From contig OU452225.1 in the NCBI GenBank assembly GCA_911728455.2, positions 10,817,731-10,881,730 on the forward strand: 64,000 bases of DNA, read 5' to 3'. Made by a program: the position numbers and the translations under genes. This DNA is from Marthasterias glacialis (taxonomy: Eukaryota; Echinodermata; Asteroidea; Forcipulatida; Asteriidae). The notes beneath the pieces were generated by a model. That model did no database searches and was not told the DNA's origin. It saw only the letters and a list, made by a program, of their open reading frames with translations. Shown here piece by piece: positions 1 through 26,455 of this stretch (its first letter is position 1; every line of letters starts with the position of its first letter).

Positions 1-34
1 AATATAACTGGATCTACAACAAGAAAATTTATAC

Positions 35-3000
35 CTGGATCATGGTGTTAATCTTCCCACCGAGACGGTGGTCAACTTTATTGTCCAGAGCCACCTGGCT
101 CTTACGGCTGGAAGAGTTGAGTGTCGTACGAGAGGCCCCCCCGACCGTCACGCTGCGATCCTTGGCATTGAGTCGACTTTGGCTTAGCTGGCTGGTCAAC
201 AGCTTGCTGCGGTTAGCACCTGCGGGGACTGCTCCGGGCACCTTGAGCACGCTGGGGGGAGAATTACAAACCAGTGAAATCATTGATTGCTATTGAAGTA
301 AACTAAATGAACAATTAACTTGAAAATTTCTCCTCTCTGTTCAACTACATGTAGCTGCAAATCTCACAAAACTTGATGGTTTTGAAAATGTACTGATCTC
401 AGTTTGTGAATACACGAATACAGCTCCTATCAGCAAAACATTAATTGATCTTTTTAACCCATTTCACAATGCGCAGCACAATGTACATGCGCTAATCCTG
501 TCCGCCATTTTGGGAATGAAAATATATGCAAAGGAAATTGACTCCCAAAATGACGGACATGGTAGATGTGCATTGTGCGGAGCGTTCTGCTTCATGCAAG
601 GGGTCAATACCACCAATTTTTGAAGTAAGCAATGTTCAAGAGATTTATCTTTCATCACAAAAAACACCTCCCAAAAAAATGATTTTCATTGAAAAACTTC
701 TGTACAGAAAAAAAAAAATTGATCAAGTACATATGTATAAAAAAAGATCTGCAAAAAATACAACCTTCTTGTCGATGGAAAAGCCTTTTACTAGAAGTTT
801 GTGTTCTATCTACATGTAGTTAAGCTTTCTGCTCGCACTGGCACACTTCAAAGTGAGACAGTGTGTGTATATGACCGAGGGAATCACAAATGATCCCCAA
901 GTCCAAACTCCCTACCTCTACAATTGTGATAATAAACCTATTAGCCTATATATTGTTTGTGTAAACACATACCAATCAGTATACCAATGAGCTGTTATTT
1001 GACTTAGTTGGTGATCACACGCAGGCAATTTGAAGTTCAGTTTTTCGTTATTTGCACACTATGCATTTCACACCACGACAACACCTGGAAAGGTTTGGAC
1101 ATTTCATACCATGGAGGCAAAGTTTACTGTAGTGTAAATGTAAACACTCGTCTACCTTTGAGATCTTTCACGAAGATGTTCAAATATGAAATTGAGAAAT
1201 CATTCCATTTTGATGGGATCAAGTGGAGAATCTTCCCTCACCACGCTTGGTAAAAATACCACATTCACAAAAGAACTTCCTGTTTAAAGAATATTTTGAT
1301 TTTCGTTTTTTATTTGACATTTTGAACAAATAGGCCTAGAAGTCAATTTAATTTTTTTTAGTTTTCACCATCCACTGTCTTAAAAAAAATTTCCTTTCTT
1401 TTCATGTTTACTGTTTTAAGTGTAACTGTTAAAGAGATTTTTTTTCAAAGAAAATTATTTGCATTCAAATTTTAATTAGTAAATTTTTTTTTGTTTTTGT
1501 TTTGTTTACATCACCCAATGTCTAAAAAAACCCTTTTTCTATCTTTTCATGTTTACTAAAGACTAACGCTTTACAGTGTTTTTAAAGAAAACCATTACTT
1601 AAACTTAAATTCTTTAAATTTTATTATTTTTGATCAAATTCATAGAGGCCAAATCTGAACACCACTTTTTCAACCGTTATGACCCCAAAACAAACCACAT
1701 TTTTCTGGGTAATATTATTTTTGTCATATGAATGAAAAAAAGTAGCAGTCGGGATTCAGCATTTCCCAAATTGGTAATGATAAACTTCCAAAAGAGGAGA
1801 ACAAAATCACAGAGGAAAGTCTAGTTATTGACATGTCCAGCCATTTTCAGTAGGATGTTTTGAAATTGTAGTCTATGTTTTTATTTTCTCTCTTCACATT
1901 TGGGTCGTCATCTAGCATTAGCAATTTATGTAAGGTTTGTCGGATGATGACCAAATTGTTAAAAAAGCATTGTATCATCAGCGTCCACGTTACTCAGACT
2001 CATCTAGCCAATGGCAATGGTCCGCTTATTGACTACTACATCAGTACATGTATATCAAAGACAAAACAATTTACAACCCAGTGGCAATGGCGCTGTCTCC
2101 AGTGTCTGCAATTTCACGTTAATTATTAACATTCAGAAGAATCTAACAACCAAAATCATGTAACTAGAATTAGCAAATAGCCTGATGTATTGTTAGTATT
2201 AATAATATTAACTAGGCCAAAATTAACGTTGTTAACTTAGGCCAGGCCTTGAACTTTGCTCTTGAAAGGGCACAGCAAGTTTCTTCTGGTAAGGGGCACT
2301 TCTATAGAGGAAATTGTAAACTTGTATTGGAACTTTGCAATAAAGGGCACCAAGGCAAAAGCACAGGGCACCAAGGCGATAGCTGTTGATGCCGTGGATT
2401 AATTCCAGGGCTGTTGGGCATAAAATTAGTTCACATGTTATTGTTTATTAAATGCAATTTTTTTTTTTAAGTTGGACTAGAACTTAGAAGTAGAACTTAG
2501 ACGCCGGATGACTGTGTATGAACACGAAAATATTGTCAACGTTTAAACACTGTGCCATTGTGTAAAATCGGAATACTGGAGCAAAGGTCATCCGGACATT
2601 CCACTTCTTTGTGTGCAGAGGCCACAGAGCACACTGTGTAATGCTTCATTTTACCCACACAAGGAAACATGATCTTTCACATGTCAGGGTCACGGACGTA
2701 CTAGTAATGCTAATGATATGGGTAAAAATAATATCTTCTCTTTGTTTTTGTAGCGACAAAATTAATTGCTTCTCTGCAATGCAGAAGCAAATTAAAAAAG
2801 AACCAATTTATGGCTTAAAATGTAACGTAATAACTCTTCTTCAAAATCATATGCAACACTGACGAAAACAACAATTTTTATTTATTTTTTTATTAAAACA
2901 TTTTTTACTGTGTAGACTGTGTGTGTGAGTACATGTACCTGTGTTAACAATTGATAAAAAACAAATAACAAATAAATTAAAAAATGCTAACTCACAGACT

Positions 3001-3881
3001 CAAGTCAAGTCCTCGGCAAAAAAAAACGTATCCGGCTGCCACTTTTTCTCCCTTAATTTAGGTCAAATTATATCCTTACCTGTCCCGAAAGGTTGACAGA
3101 ATGTATACAAAGAGGGACGGGCACTTTGAATGATTACGCATGTACAAAGTGTTGAAATCATAAAAAATAAGCCATTTTTATGTCTATGTTTATGTAAGTT
3201 GGGCATGACATGGCTACTCGCTAAACGGCATTTTAGTTCATAAGGTTTATTGCTGATCGCTCTACGACGAAATAGCGCAAAGCATGATGGGAAGACAAAG
3301 GGGGCAGTGGCAACTGTGCAGCAAGGACACATGATCCCTTTCCTATCCCATCATGCCTCAGCGCAGGATGCAACCTGTTGAAATCAACCGATCGACAATA
3401 GATCTTATTTGGGCATGAATGCGTGAAAGTTCCAGCCACGCAATGAAATGTCCGCTCAATCTTTCTTTTTTTAAGATAAATTATTACTGTTTTTGTTACC
3501 AATTCCTTGGACCTTCTTGAGAGGAATATTAAAAAAAGGGAAATAAAGCCCAACATCCATTAACAAATCTCAAAAATCCCTTAGACTTAAGTTAGAGCGT
3601 GGCAGCCGGATATGGAAACTTTTCCAAGTCCTCAGTCATAGATTCATCCCCATTATTATTAAAATATTAATAAAATTAAAATAATACGATTTAACGAACG
3701 AAAACTGGAAAAGGGCGCCTCAACATAACGTGCTCAATCATATTTTTTATCAGTCATGATTCATGTCAATCAATGGCAATGCTCAAGGAAGTCAACAAAA
3801 AAGTAAAAACCAATCAATCTGCAATCGCTAATCTTTCCTAACTTAAACTGCTTACCCTGGTTTTGCTTTTCCGGTTGACAT
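35..3881 (-). CDS. DNAI4: N-terminal part of a probable axonemal dynein intermediate chain (DNAI4/WDR78), cut by the window edge
   Basis: Two minus-strand exons are visible: 3881-3856 (ATG, MSTGKAKP, then two bases of a glycine codon, donor GTAAGC) and 251-35 (acceptor CCCCAG, donor GTATAA). The phases agree: the first exon ends in phase 2 and the second starts on a third codon base, giving 81 whole codons. The segment is basic and rich in Ser/Thr and ends in KINTMIQ; no domain is complete here. The WD40 part expected of this family would lie to the left of the window. I name it DNAI4 because in human that gene lies head to head with MIER1, as this one does, and because the low-complexity N-terminus is compatible. 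If so, it is a ciliary inner-arm dynein component. That it is coding is fairly sure; the identity rests mostly on synteny. The 3.6-kb intron 252-3855 holds only repeats and AT-rich DNA. Confidence 0.5.
456..609. repeat. Imperfect palindrome, MITE-like
   Basis: The left half, including TGTCCGCCATTTTGGGA, is matched in inverted order by the right half, TCCCAAAATGACGGACA, and the similarity runs outward through CACAATGCGC and its partner near 580. It sits in intron 1 of the leftmost gene. Related ends appear near 11290 and 63370. It is too short to code for anything. Confidence 0.5.
1360..1625. repeat. Diverged tandem duplication in AT-rich DNA
   Basis: Two adjacent stretches of about 125-140 bp share CTTTTCATGTTTACT and surrounding oligo-A and oligo-T blocks (about 1360-1480 and 1500-1625). 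Many differences suggest an old duplication. No coding potential is apparent. Confidence 0.35.
2241..2420 (+). repeat. Dispersed repeat family A, copy 1
   Basis: It contains GGGCACCAAGGC twice and a block GGTAAGGGGCACTTCTATAG. The same order of blocks recurs in reverse orientation at about 20490-20625 and 39204-39320. The family is clearly dispersed, but I cannot see clean termini or assign a superfamily. Confidence 0.5.
3015..3624. mobile_element. Non-autonomous inverted-repeat DNA transposon with a 9-bp target duplication
   Basis: The terminal inverted repeats share TATCCGGCTGCCAC (3029-3042 and 3599-3612, inverted). The element is flanked by a perfect direct repeat CAAGTCCTC (3006-3014 and 3625-3633). 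A 9-bp duplication is typical of Mutator-like elements, which is the best guess. There is no transposase reading frame, so it would depend on an enzyme supplied elsewhere. It lies in intron 1 of the leftmost gene. Confidence 0.6.
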
Positions 3882-4367
3882 AATTACAGCTTTGTTTAGC
3901 TGAACAAACACTAGAAACTGCTATTGCTAATGCTATTCATTGATAGCCGCAAATTCCTGAAAGAACTTTGACAGGTACAAACTTTTCCTGTTCAGAGATC
4001 AAAGTAAACCGCCGCTCACGCTGAAGGGTTGCTATGACATTTGCCGTATCGGATTTCTTTAGTTTCTCTTTTCTTTTCTGAGCTTTGATTGGTTGACTGA
4101 GTGTGGTCTTTTTTTTTATAGCCGTACAAAATAGCAATTGTTTGCTCAAAACCAACAAATTTGAAATTTTACACAATTTAAAATAATTTAAAGATTTCAT
4201 TAAACGAATAAAACAAATTATTTAAGAATTAAATATGTTGTTTATATTAAATAAGTTATTTCTAAATCAGCTAATCAACGTTGGGTTTTCATTTCATTCG
4301 GTAAGACATTTTCATCCGGGCAGTTTTTGACCTTTCAGGTCAACGATATCCCATCATACTCTTCAAA
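3882..4367. promoter_or_regulatory. Shared divergent promoter region, DNAI4-like gene / MIER1
   Basis: The two start codons face away from each other with 486 bp between them, so both promoters must lie here or overlap. The part next to MIER1 has an everted nuclear-receptor-type half-site pair. No TATA box can be assigned with confidence. Divergence from a shared region is known for this gene pair in human. Confidence 0.5.
4328..4342. promoter_or_regulatory. Everted repeat of AGGTCA half-sites (ER3)
   Basis: TGACCT and AGGTCA are separated by three bases, 25 bp before the MIER1 start codon. This is the form of a nuclear-receptor dimer site. Perfect half-sites can arise by chance, so function is only a possibility. 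Confidence 0.3.
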
Positions 4368-18868
<14,501 letters not shown>

Positions 18869-19168
18869 GGGGCGGGGTCTGCTAAAGTTGCAGTTGGCTT
18901 TCTCTTCCAAAAGAAAAACGAGCGTTGGCGTTTACGACAGAAAGAAAAAATAATTGTGAGCGGTCAAGCACGTTTTTTTTGTTTTTTGTACGTGTCTGAG
19001 TGCAAGATGTGGTCATCGTTTCTAAGGAGCCTGTAATCAACATTATTTATTTTTTCTAAGAATATATACTATTGAACGATTCATGTGTGGCGTCGGAGAT
19101 GTGTGTGTGTTATTGTTTTCAGATTTGATGATGGAGTGAACTGAGGGTGTACCCTACCAGACTTAGGG

Positions 19169-19400
19169 AGCGTCTCAAAAGTTTGAATGGTAGGAACAGG
19201 CTAACCAGATAGGTTAAATATTACAGTGGGGGTACAAGGAACGGTCCGGTGGGATGTTCAAAAAGCTAACGCGCATGTTCCTTCATGTAGGATTGTTTCC
19301 GTAGTTCAGCACAGTGTTGCAGTCCAGCAGAATGTTCTGGCGGTCTACTGGGTTGCAGGCGTATGTCTACGAGTACGGGAAACGTTCCCTATGCGTCTAG
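19169..19400 (+). repeat. Dispersed repeat family B, copy 1
   Basis: It starts GTCTCAAAAGTTTGAATGG and contains TAGTTCAGCACAGTGTTGCA and CAGCAGAATGTTCT. These blocks recur, in order, on the opposite strand at 32035-32300. Both copies read VQQNVL in one shared frame, perhaps by chance. Confidence 0.5.
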
Positions 19401-20489
19401 AACCTGTCCGACTTAGACTGACTATTGAAGTATCTCATTACTGCCAGTGTTGGAATACTAAAAGCCAAGAGTGATGTATGAAAATTAGTGATGGATGCCA
19501 AAGATTTGCCAAAGTTGAACACAACCCAAACAGCGTAAATCAACTGCCGCAAATTTGCATTGTATTTTCTGTCAATCATGTACAGTGTACAGTATGGGAA
19601 ACATGCATTGTTCAAAGATAACAGCCTAGTATGGTGCTCTGACCATATTGACCCCATGCACCTGGTGTCATCATCACAGTACATGTAATCTTGGTATTTT
19701 GGAAGTCGATGTCACTGTGCGTCATACTGTGTAGTGCGAATTTCATGAGACGCAACGTTTACACGCTTACCTGTTGATTTCCAAAATGGTTAGCGCGGTA
19801 CGGTTACCGCAAGTGACGTGCGTGCAAGGAGATGATTACAACTATTTGTCTTTGAGACTGATATTGAATGATCAGCCAATGGGAAGGGTCGGGGAGGAAT
19901 GCAAAATTAGACAGGCAGTAACTCAAAGTTACCCTCAAAGTTTTTTCTTTGAGGTTTACTTGGGTTATCAGGGGTTTAACCTTGAGGTACCATTTGTTAA
20001 AATCTGCATTTCTCCCTTAACTAACCACTCAGTCGATAGCTTAAAGTGGCATCACAAAGGGCAAACTTGCTTAGCAGTTAATGCAATTTATATATTCTGT
20101 GACACGTTTGCTTAGCTGACTCTGTAATAGGTCAGGAAAGTGAACGAAGATCTTACTTTGGATTTATTTATCACTTTTTCCTTTTTTTTTTTAATCGTAA
20201 TGGACTGAAATTTGGACAGAGATTAAACGTTTTATTAGGAGGGGGTTGTCAAGCTATTTAATAACATTTTGGGGTGTTTTAAATACAAATAAGTGATGTT
20301 CACGATTGAACGTAATTGGACTCTAAATGTCTAACTTGTGGTTGATGATAAAGCTTTTTTTGTTTTGTTTTGTTTTTCGTTTTTTGTTTTTTTTTCCCCC
20401 GCTTGTAGAAATTAGAACTACAGTTTTCACTGCGATTTAATTCAGAGTGTAACTGCAGGCCAGGTACTTTCACATATGCAGCAGAGGGA

Positions 20490-20625
20490 ATAACATTCAT
20501 GCCCCTGGTCATTGCCTTGGTGCCCCTGGAAATGTTCCGGTACCAATTTAAATTGGCCTCGTAGAGATGCCCCTTTTACAGAGGGAACACTGCCTTGCCT
20601 TTGCAAGAACAAAAGTGTCAAGCGA
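20490..20625 (-). repeat. Dispersed repeat family A, copy 2
   Basis: Reverse-orientation copy of the 2241-2420 family: the inverted GGGCACCAAGGC and AAAGGGGCATCTCTA blocks are in the expected order, with an internal AATTTAAATT palindrome. Confidence 0.5.
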
Positions 20626-21524
20626 TGCTGAATGTCAACATTGTCATGTAATCAAAACATTGTCATGTTATCTGAGTTCGGGGAAAAGGGTTCTGTGTTA
20701 GTATTCTTTTAAACAAGGATCGGGGGCCTGGTATGTATATCAAGATGGTAGGCCTATACAAAGTGATAACATCTGGGGATGTCGACATCCTTGTTACAGG
20801 TACAGAAAATTGTGGCAAAAATAATCAGTATTTTCCCTCAACAGTGGTTCGCTGGCCAAATGCTACTTAAAACACTTGAGGGCCCAGTCAGAATTCTCTC
20901 CAAGTGGTCCGGCTGGCCAGTATAGTGTTCAAAAGCATAAAATATGGACTAGGGTAAAAAGCTGGCAGACTAGTGAAACGACTAGCTAACTGAAAAGAAG
21001 TTGTTCGTTGACCCTGGGGAGAAATGGCTTCCTGCTGTGATTTGCAGGGATATCCTTTCTTAAATCCTAATCAGAAATTTCCAGTTTCCACCAAGGTGGG
21101 TCCATACGCTCTTCAAGTCTGGTGCATGCAATATCAAGTGACAAACAGCTTTTCTCATATGCCGTGATAGCACAGAGTAGTGTTTGCTATAGTTTCATTG
21201 CGGGTTGGTACATTATGCTTTTATTTGTTAAATCTAAAAAGTAAAAAAAAAGTCCTCTTGCGTATATGGGAAGAAAACGTTTATCTGGTAATTGAACTAA
21301 TTTCTGTGAGCGAATACATGTACATGTTTTGCGTAGCTGGGCCATATTGACTTCTTGTATGCTGATTATTCTCTTTTAGCTATTATTGTGACAGTTATAG
21401 TAACAATTTTCATGATGTTTTGGGCATGTGTTTTTTGTTTTTTGGGGGGCGATGGCATCACAAGGAAAGTGGGCATTCACCAAAACCCTGCATATTATTA
21501 TTTGGTTCAGCTTAGAATTATTCA

Positions 21525-22410
21525 ACATTCCTGCTCTTGGTAACATTTCCCACTAAGCTGACTATGCATTTGAAACTAGTCAACTGCAACGGTTGTGTAT
21601 GGTGGTGCAACTGTGCCATAAACTTTGTACATTGTGCAGCATAGAGTGCTATGTATGCAGTCACAACATTGTATCTTATCTTCCAGTACGCGCTAATCCT
21701 CCAATCAGATTGCTCAACGGTAATAATATTCGTGTGTAATAATAATCGTAACACACAAAACAAGCGCGAGTGGAATACGGAAAAATATAGCACTTCTGCA
21801 TCCCATTTCCAACGAGGCCGCAGGCTGAGTTGGATATGGGACGCAGACGTGCTATATATTTCTGTATTCCAAGAGCGCACGTGTAATACGAATTTATCTT
21901 CAAGCAAATACGCCACTTTTGAATTGACAGTAAATTTACCATGGGATTCTGCAGATGGGAGTTACAACAGTGCATAAGAACAGCACATTAAAGAACAGGG
22001 TGTGATATGGGCCGTGCAGTATAACTTTTTATCACGCTCTTGTTGCTATGGATCGACCAATCAGAATCGAGGATTCAAGTTTGCTTGAAGATAATAAACC
22101 ATATACTCCCAGTAGTCTATATTGCACTCTGCGTATTTTGAGCATTTGCGCGTTGCATGTGCTGCTCTTCATGAAATAACGCTCAAAATTGTTAAACTTC
22201 ACACATCGCACGTGAAAAAGGTATGAAGTTGGCTGGAAGATAAATTTGTTATCACACTTGCCTCGTTGGATATGGGTTACAGAAGCGCTATATTTTTCCG
22301 TATTCCACTCACGCTTGTGTGTTTGCTTATAATATTGCAGGCTGGCATAGTTTAAGATCATAAGACCACAGTATCATTATATTAAATGGTCAGACAGTAG
22401 GAGGGTTAAT
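21525..22410. mobile_element. TTAA-type MITE with internal inverted-repeat insertion
   Basis: The left part (CCTGCTCTTGGTAAC) and right part (GGTCAGACAGTAGGAGGGTTAA) match the ends of the element at 45953-46290. Between them sits another repeat in which GAGTGGAATACGGAAAAATA occurs at about 21769 and, inverted, near 22300, making large inverted arms. Overlapping short frames on both strands here are products of this symmetry, not genes. Confidence 0.55.
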
Positions 22411-22809
22411 GAGTATTTGTTGGTAAGAAAATTGTTTGCATTTTTTTAAGCGCTTCATAGCAGTATCAAAGTGCTATTACAAATGTCAATCCTACAAGTC
22501 AAATGCTTTCCTGGAATCATCTCAACTCCTTAGGAGTAAGCAGCCCGAGCAGTCAAATAAGGTCCTATAAAATTAACCAATCACAATAGCATTTTTATTT
22601 GTCCATTATTTATATGTGTTATATTTTATTTCACTCTCAACTTTTGATTTTCATTTGGTTAAAGTTGGGAAAGTGGGTGCTTGATTTTCATTTGTGATGC
22701 CATCGCCATTTCTTTGACATAAATGAAAGTATTCTTGTACGTTTATATTAAATGTATAGAAAGTAAACTTTTATATGTGCTGAAAAGTTGGGAGTAGCGC
22801 TCTTCCTTT

Positions 22810-23484
22810 TTAACCAGTTCCCGCCGGGAATCTTCCCTTTTTTTCTTGTCCAGCCTGACGGGATTATTTTCTCGGGAAGTGCAGGAATAATTTTTCTTTG
22901 AGAGTACCGCTGGCTTAAAGAAAACTTGGCTTGACAAAGCCAAGGGAACAAAAATTCTCTTTAAAGCACCAAAATGTTTTCTTTTCGCTATACTCTAATG
23001 AGCTGTGGTCTAAATGACAAGCTATATAAAAGCCAAGTGTATGTATGTATGTATGAATGTATGAGAAAATAATGTCAAATTCGTGCACCGTGAATCGCAA
23101 AACCTGGGCCGTGTGCCCATCCTACAATTGGTCCTACATCCGGAACCAAGGCTGGAAACTTGGTTCACTCGAACTTTCCTCCATTGAGCCGAAATACAAT
23201 GAATACACAATGGTGGAAGCCTTTCAATGCCAATGGGGACTACACAATAACCCCCGCACATTGGGGGAAAAAAAAAACAGACAAAATATTCCACTCCATT
23301 TGTCATCTTTGTGTGGGTGAAACGAAGCATACCATGGCAAGTGCACGCTCTGAAACAAAAAAGGCCAGGGGTAACTTTGTTCCGGTATTTCAATTTTTAC
23401 ACAATGGCGTGCTTACACGTTGCCCGTTTTCTGGCTCGGACAATATTCTCATAAATACACGACATCCTGGCGCTAACTGGTTAA
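22810..23484. mobile_element. TTAA-bounded inverted-repeat element, copy 2 (uninterrupted)
   Basis: It starts TTAACCAGTTCCCGCCGGGA and ends GGCGCTAACTGGTTAA, so TTAA lies at both borders. It aligns along its length with 7446-8474 minus the insertion there. It includes a (TATG)n run near 23038. Non-coding. Confidence 0.65.
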
Positions 23485-25565
23485 TCAGTCCCTGGCGTGG
23501 TTTCCTTTAACCCTATCCGTCCTCCCAAATCCTCTTCAGGAAGTTGTCTGATTGCGGAGGATGGAGGACTATAGGCCCCCAAATAACAAGTGCTTATCAC
23601 TGGGCCAGGCGTTCCAATCTTACCCAAACATGTTGGTGTGATGTGACATAAGAGTGTAGGGTTGAGGTCACCTTTGGGGCACAAGTGGGCGAGCCAAGGG
23701 AGTAAGGAGTTTTAATGGTGTAAATACTATAAATGAATCGGTAATGGCCGGCTGCAAATGGTTAGGTTGTTTTTGATGATTATTTTATGAAATGGCACTT
23801 CTAAGTTGTATCAGATTGTGTTACCTGTATAATTTGTGAATGCGAGATTCCTATATATCACTGGAGGTCATCTAGGGTATACTGCATATTATTAGTTAGT
23901 AATTATTGTGTAAATAGCAGTTCAGTTCGTTATTTCTTTCTCTTGTACCTCTCTCTGGCTATTTTGTGCAAAAGACTAATTTCTTGTTGATTATTTTCAC
24001 CGTGGGTCATTTGATTAGAAACGGAAAAAAGATTGTCCCACCTCTATTCCCGCATTGGTCACTATTTAAAAAAAAAACATTCGGCACATGTAAATTTGAC
24101 GAGCACAAAAAATTAATGCTGAGCAGAAATAGGTTACCAGCTGTGTGTCATGTGATATACTTGTGACCTGCTCCCTGTTTATTTTTACTAAGCAATTAAG
24201 GAGTACTTTCTGACCTATGTTGTGAAAAAAAGGGGGGAACGGCCGTTTTTAACAAAAAGGAAGAAAGATTTGGTTCTAATTGTACACCTTATCATTTTTT
24301 GTAGTAGCAGATTTTCTGTGTGTGACGCCCAACACTTTGACTACAGCTTTAGAAGTCCAACATTCCTTTGGGTAAATCTGGGGTTTCTCATGACATTTAC
24401 CACAGGCAAGACAGTTTTAAAAATACGTTTCCCTTCATCATTTTTTGTGACTTATGTTTAAATTTGATAAGGACTGTGATGAACTTCAACAACATGTCAT
24501 GAAAATAGCACAGGAAACCAGGTTTTTTTTTTATTATACACACATAACAAGACTAACTGCAGAATTACCACCGTATACCTAGCTTTGACTTTGCATGACC
24601 ATTTCTGCAAATAGTGCGTCGTAATGTCACGCTGATGGTGTTGGAATAGGGGTTAATTTCCAGCCGAAAGTAGAAGCCTACTCGAACCAAAATGACCTCT
24701 TTAAATTAATCCTCAGGTTAATTTGTAAGTTTACAATGCAGTAAAGGTGTCCACCCTTGAACACTCACCCTTACATATGGCAGTTATGGGGCCCTGTCAT
24801 TGTTTTTTTTCTATTATTCCCTTTTCTGAAGAATTCCTCTGTGGGGAGTAGCATCAGAACAAAGAAAACCTTGTGGGGTAGCATTGTTCCATTGTGTAAA
24901 GTACCCTGTGTAGTAGGCATGTGTAAGCCCACCCATACAAGTACCTGTTGTCAAGTTTCCTTTTCGCTTACTAGGTAAAGTTTAGGCTAATAGATTAAGA
25001 TATCATTTTGTGTTTTACCCTTACACCTGTGTGTGATAAGCAAAATACATACGTATGCATTTGTTGCATCCGCTCCACCTTCCTGTGGGAAAAATAGACA
25101 GTGTAACCTGTGACATCACTTGTTTACAAAAGAGCCACACAGCCTGGGCTTCCTGCAGGCACGATTTGTACACAGCCCCATGGAAGAAAACATCAAATCT
25201 TATTTTTTGTGGAGATTGCACTGTCTGATTTTTATCAAATTTTTGATATGAAGAAAGGAGGCATATCGAAAAACTTGATCAGTTGCTATGTTTACAAGTC
25301 TTGAACTAATGTGGAAATTATGACACCAAATGTGAAGTTTCCCATAGGACCAGTGTAGTATCTTGCCTGCCAGAAAGGCCCTGGAATGCACAAAGTTACT
25401 CTTTTTGTAAACAAAGGTTACAAGGTTTATACCCACAGGTTACTCAGAAAGTACCCATTCAAAAATGTTTATCACACAAGTGTAAAAACCACATGGTATT
25501 GACGAACCAGCTAAGCAACAAAAAATTTATTAAGCTTAAAAGCCATGTGATGCATGTTTCCACCT

Positions 25566-25745
25566 GGACCCAATGTCATAGAGCTTTTAAGTAGAAAACA
25601 GTTTTATTTGCTAAGCAAAAAGTATCAATTTTTATTACACCATCAATTTTTATTACACAGTTTATTGGCTGGTAACCCATAACTGCGAGGCCAAACTTGA
25701 CTGTGCTTAACAGTTTTATGAAATCTGGTCACTGGCTCCTGTGGA
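25566..25745. repeat. Degraded copy of repeat family C
   Basis: GGACCCAATGTCATAGAGC, a GCTAAGCAAAAA block and CAGTTTTATGAAATCTGGTC form imperfect inverted ends. Similar elements lie at 32812-33240, 35680-35875 and 46806-47245. Non-coding. Confidence 0.45.
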
Positions 25746-26211
25746 TTTTGTTAGCTGACCGATTGTTACTCGCCAATACTGGCTGTTGTAAAAGCCCCCA
25801 TTCCATAAAGCGGATGATTTCTGATTGTACTAAGATCTCTTCAGTGGACTTTCTAGAAAGTTGTCAAAGCAAAATGGTAGCTTATTAGTAAATGTTTGCT
25901 TGACGGATCAGTGATAAAGCACTGCAAACCCACTGTGGATGCACATGTACATGTATGCTGCCAAGTCTATATCATCATTATACAAATATGGCGTTCTCTA
26001 CATTTTTTGTTCTGCTTGAACAAAAATTTGCTTACTGGTAAACAAGTTTGTAAATGTAGGCTTTTGTATTAAGGAGCAATTACCTTCAGTTTGCATTGAC
26101 TGGATTATACAAGATAAACCTTGCTTAGTTTCCACTTAAGAATTTGTGTAGGCCAGAACAACAAACGAATTTTCAATTGGGTACCAATCTTTAATTGGGT
26201 ACATATCTTGT

Positions 26212-26455
26212 CATAAGCCACATCCGAGTCAAGTGACTTTGGTTACAGCTATGGACGTTGGCTGTAACGACAATGTCCAAGATTAAGACTTTCTGGGGTG
26301 GATTTCACAAGACTAGTCCTAACTTATGAAAAGTCCTATAAGTTAGGACTTAGTTACTCATCCTAACTTGAGATAAGACTAGTCCTGGTGCTTTGTGAAA
26401 TCCACACCTGTACACGTCCACTGCCAAGGCTATTGATTCGGACTCGGCCTTAAAA
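26212..26455. mobile_element. MITE with a second palindromic MITE (26297-26408) inside
   Basis: The inner element has ends GGTGGATTTCACAAGACTAG and, inverted, GGTGTGGATTTCACAAAGC. It is nearly a full palindrome built on CTAACTT. Outside it, CATCCGAGTCAAGTGAC and the inverted GGCCGAGTCCGAATC form the flanking arms of an older element. Neither codes. Confidence 0.55.

Noticed and set aside
3937-4200. 87-codon minus-strand frame near the divergent promoter
   Set aside because: It ends before the MSTGKAKP start exon and is out of its path; probably 5' untranslated or upstream sequence of the leftmost gene.
21651-21977. Several 100-codon frames on both strands at 21.5-22.4 kb
   Set aside because: They share peptide pieces because the DNA is an inverted repeat; no conserved domain.
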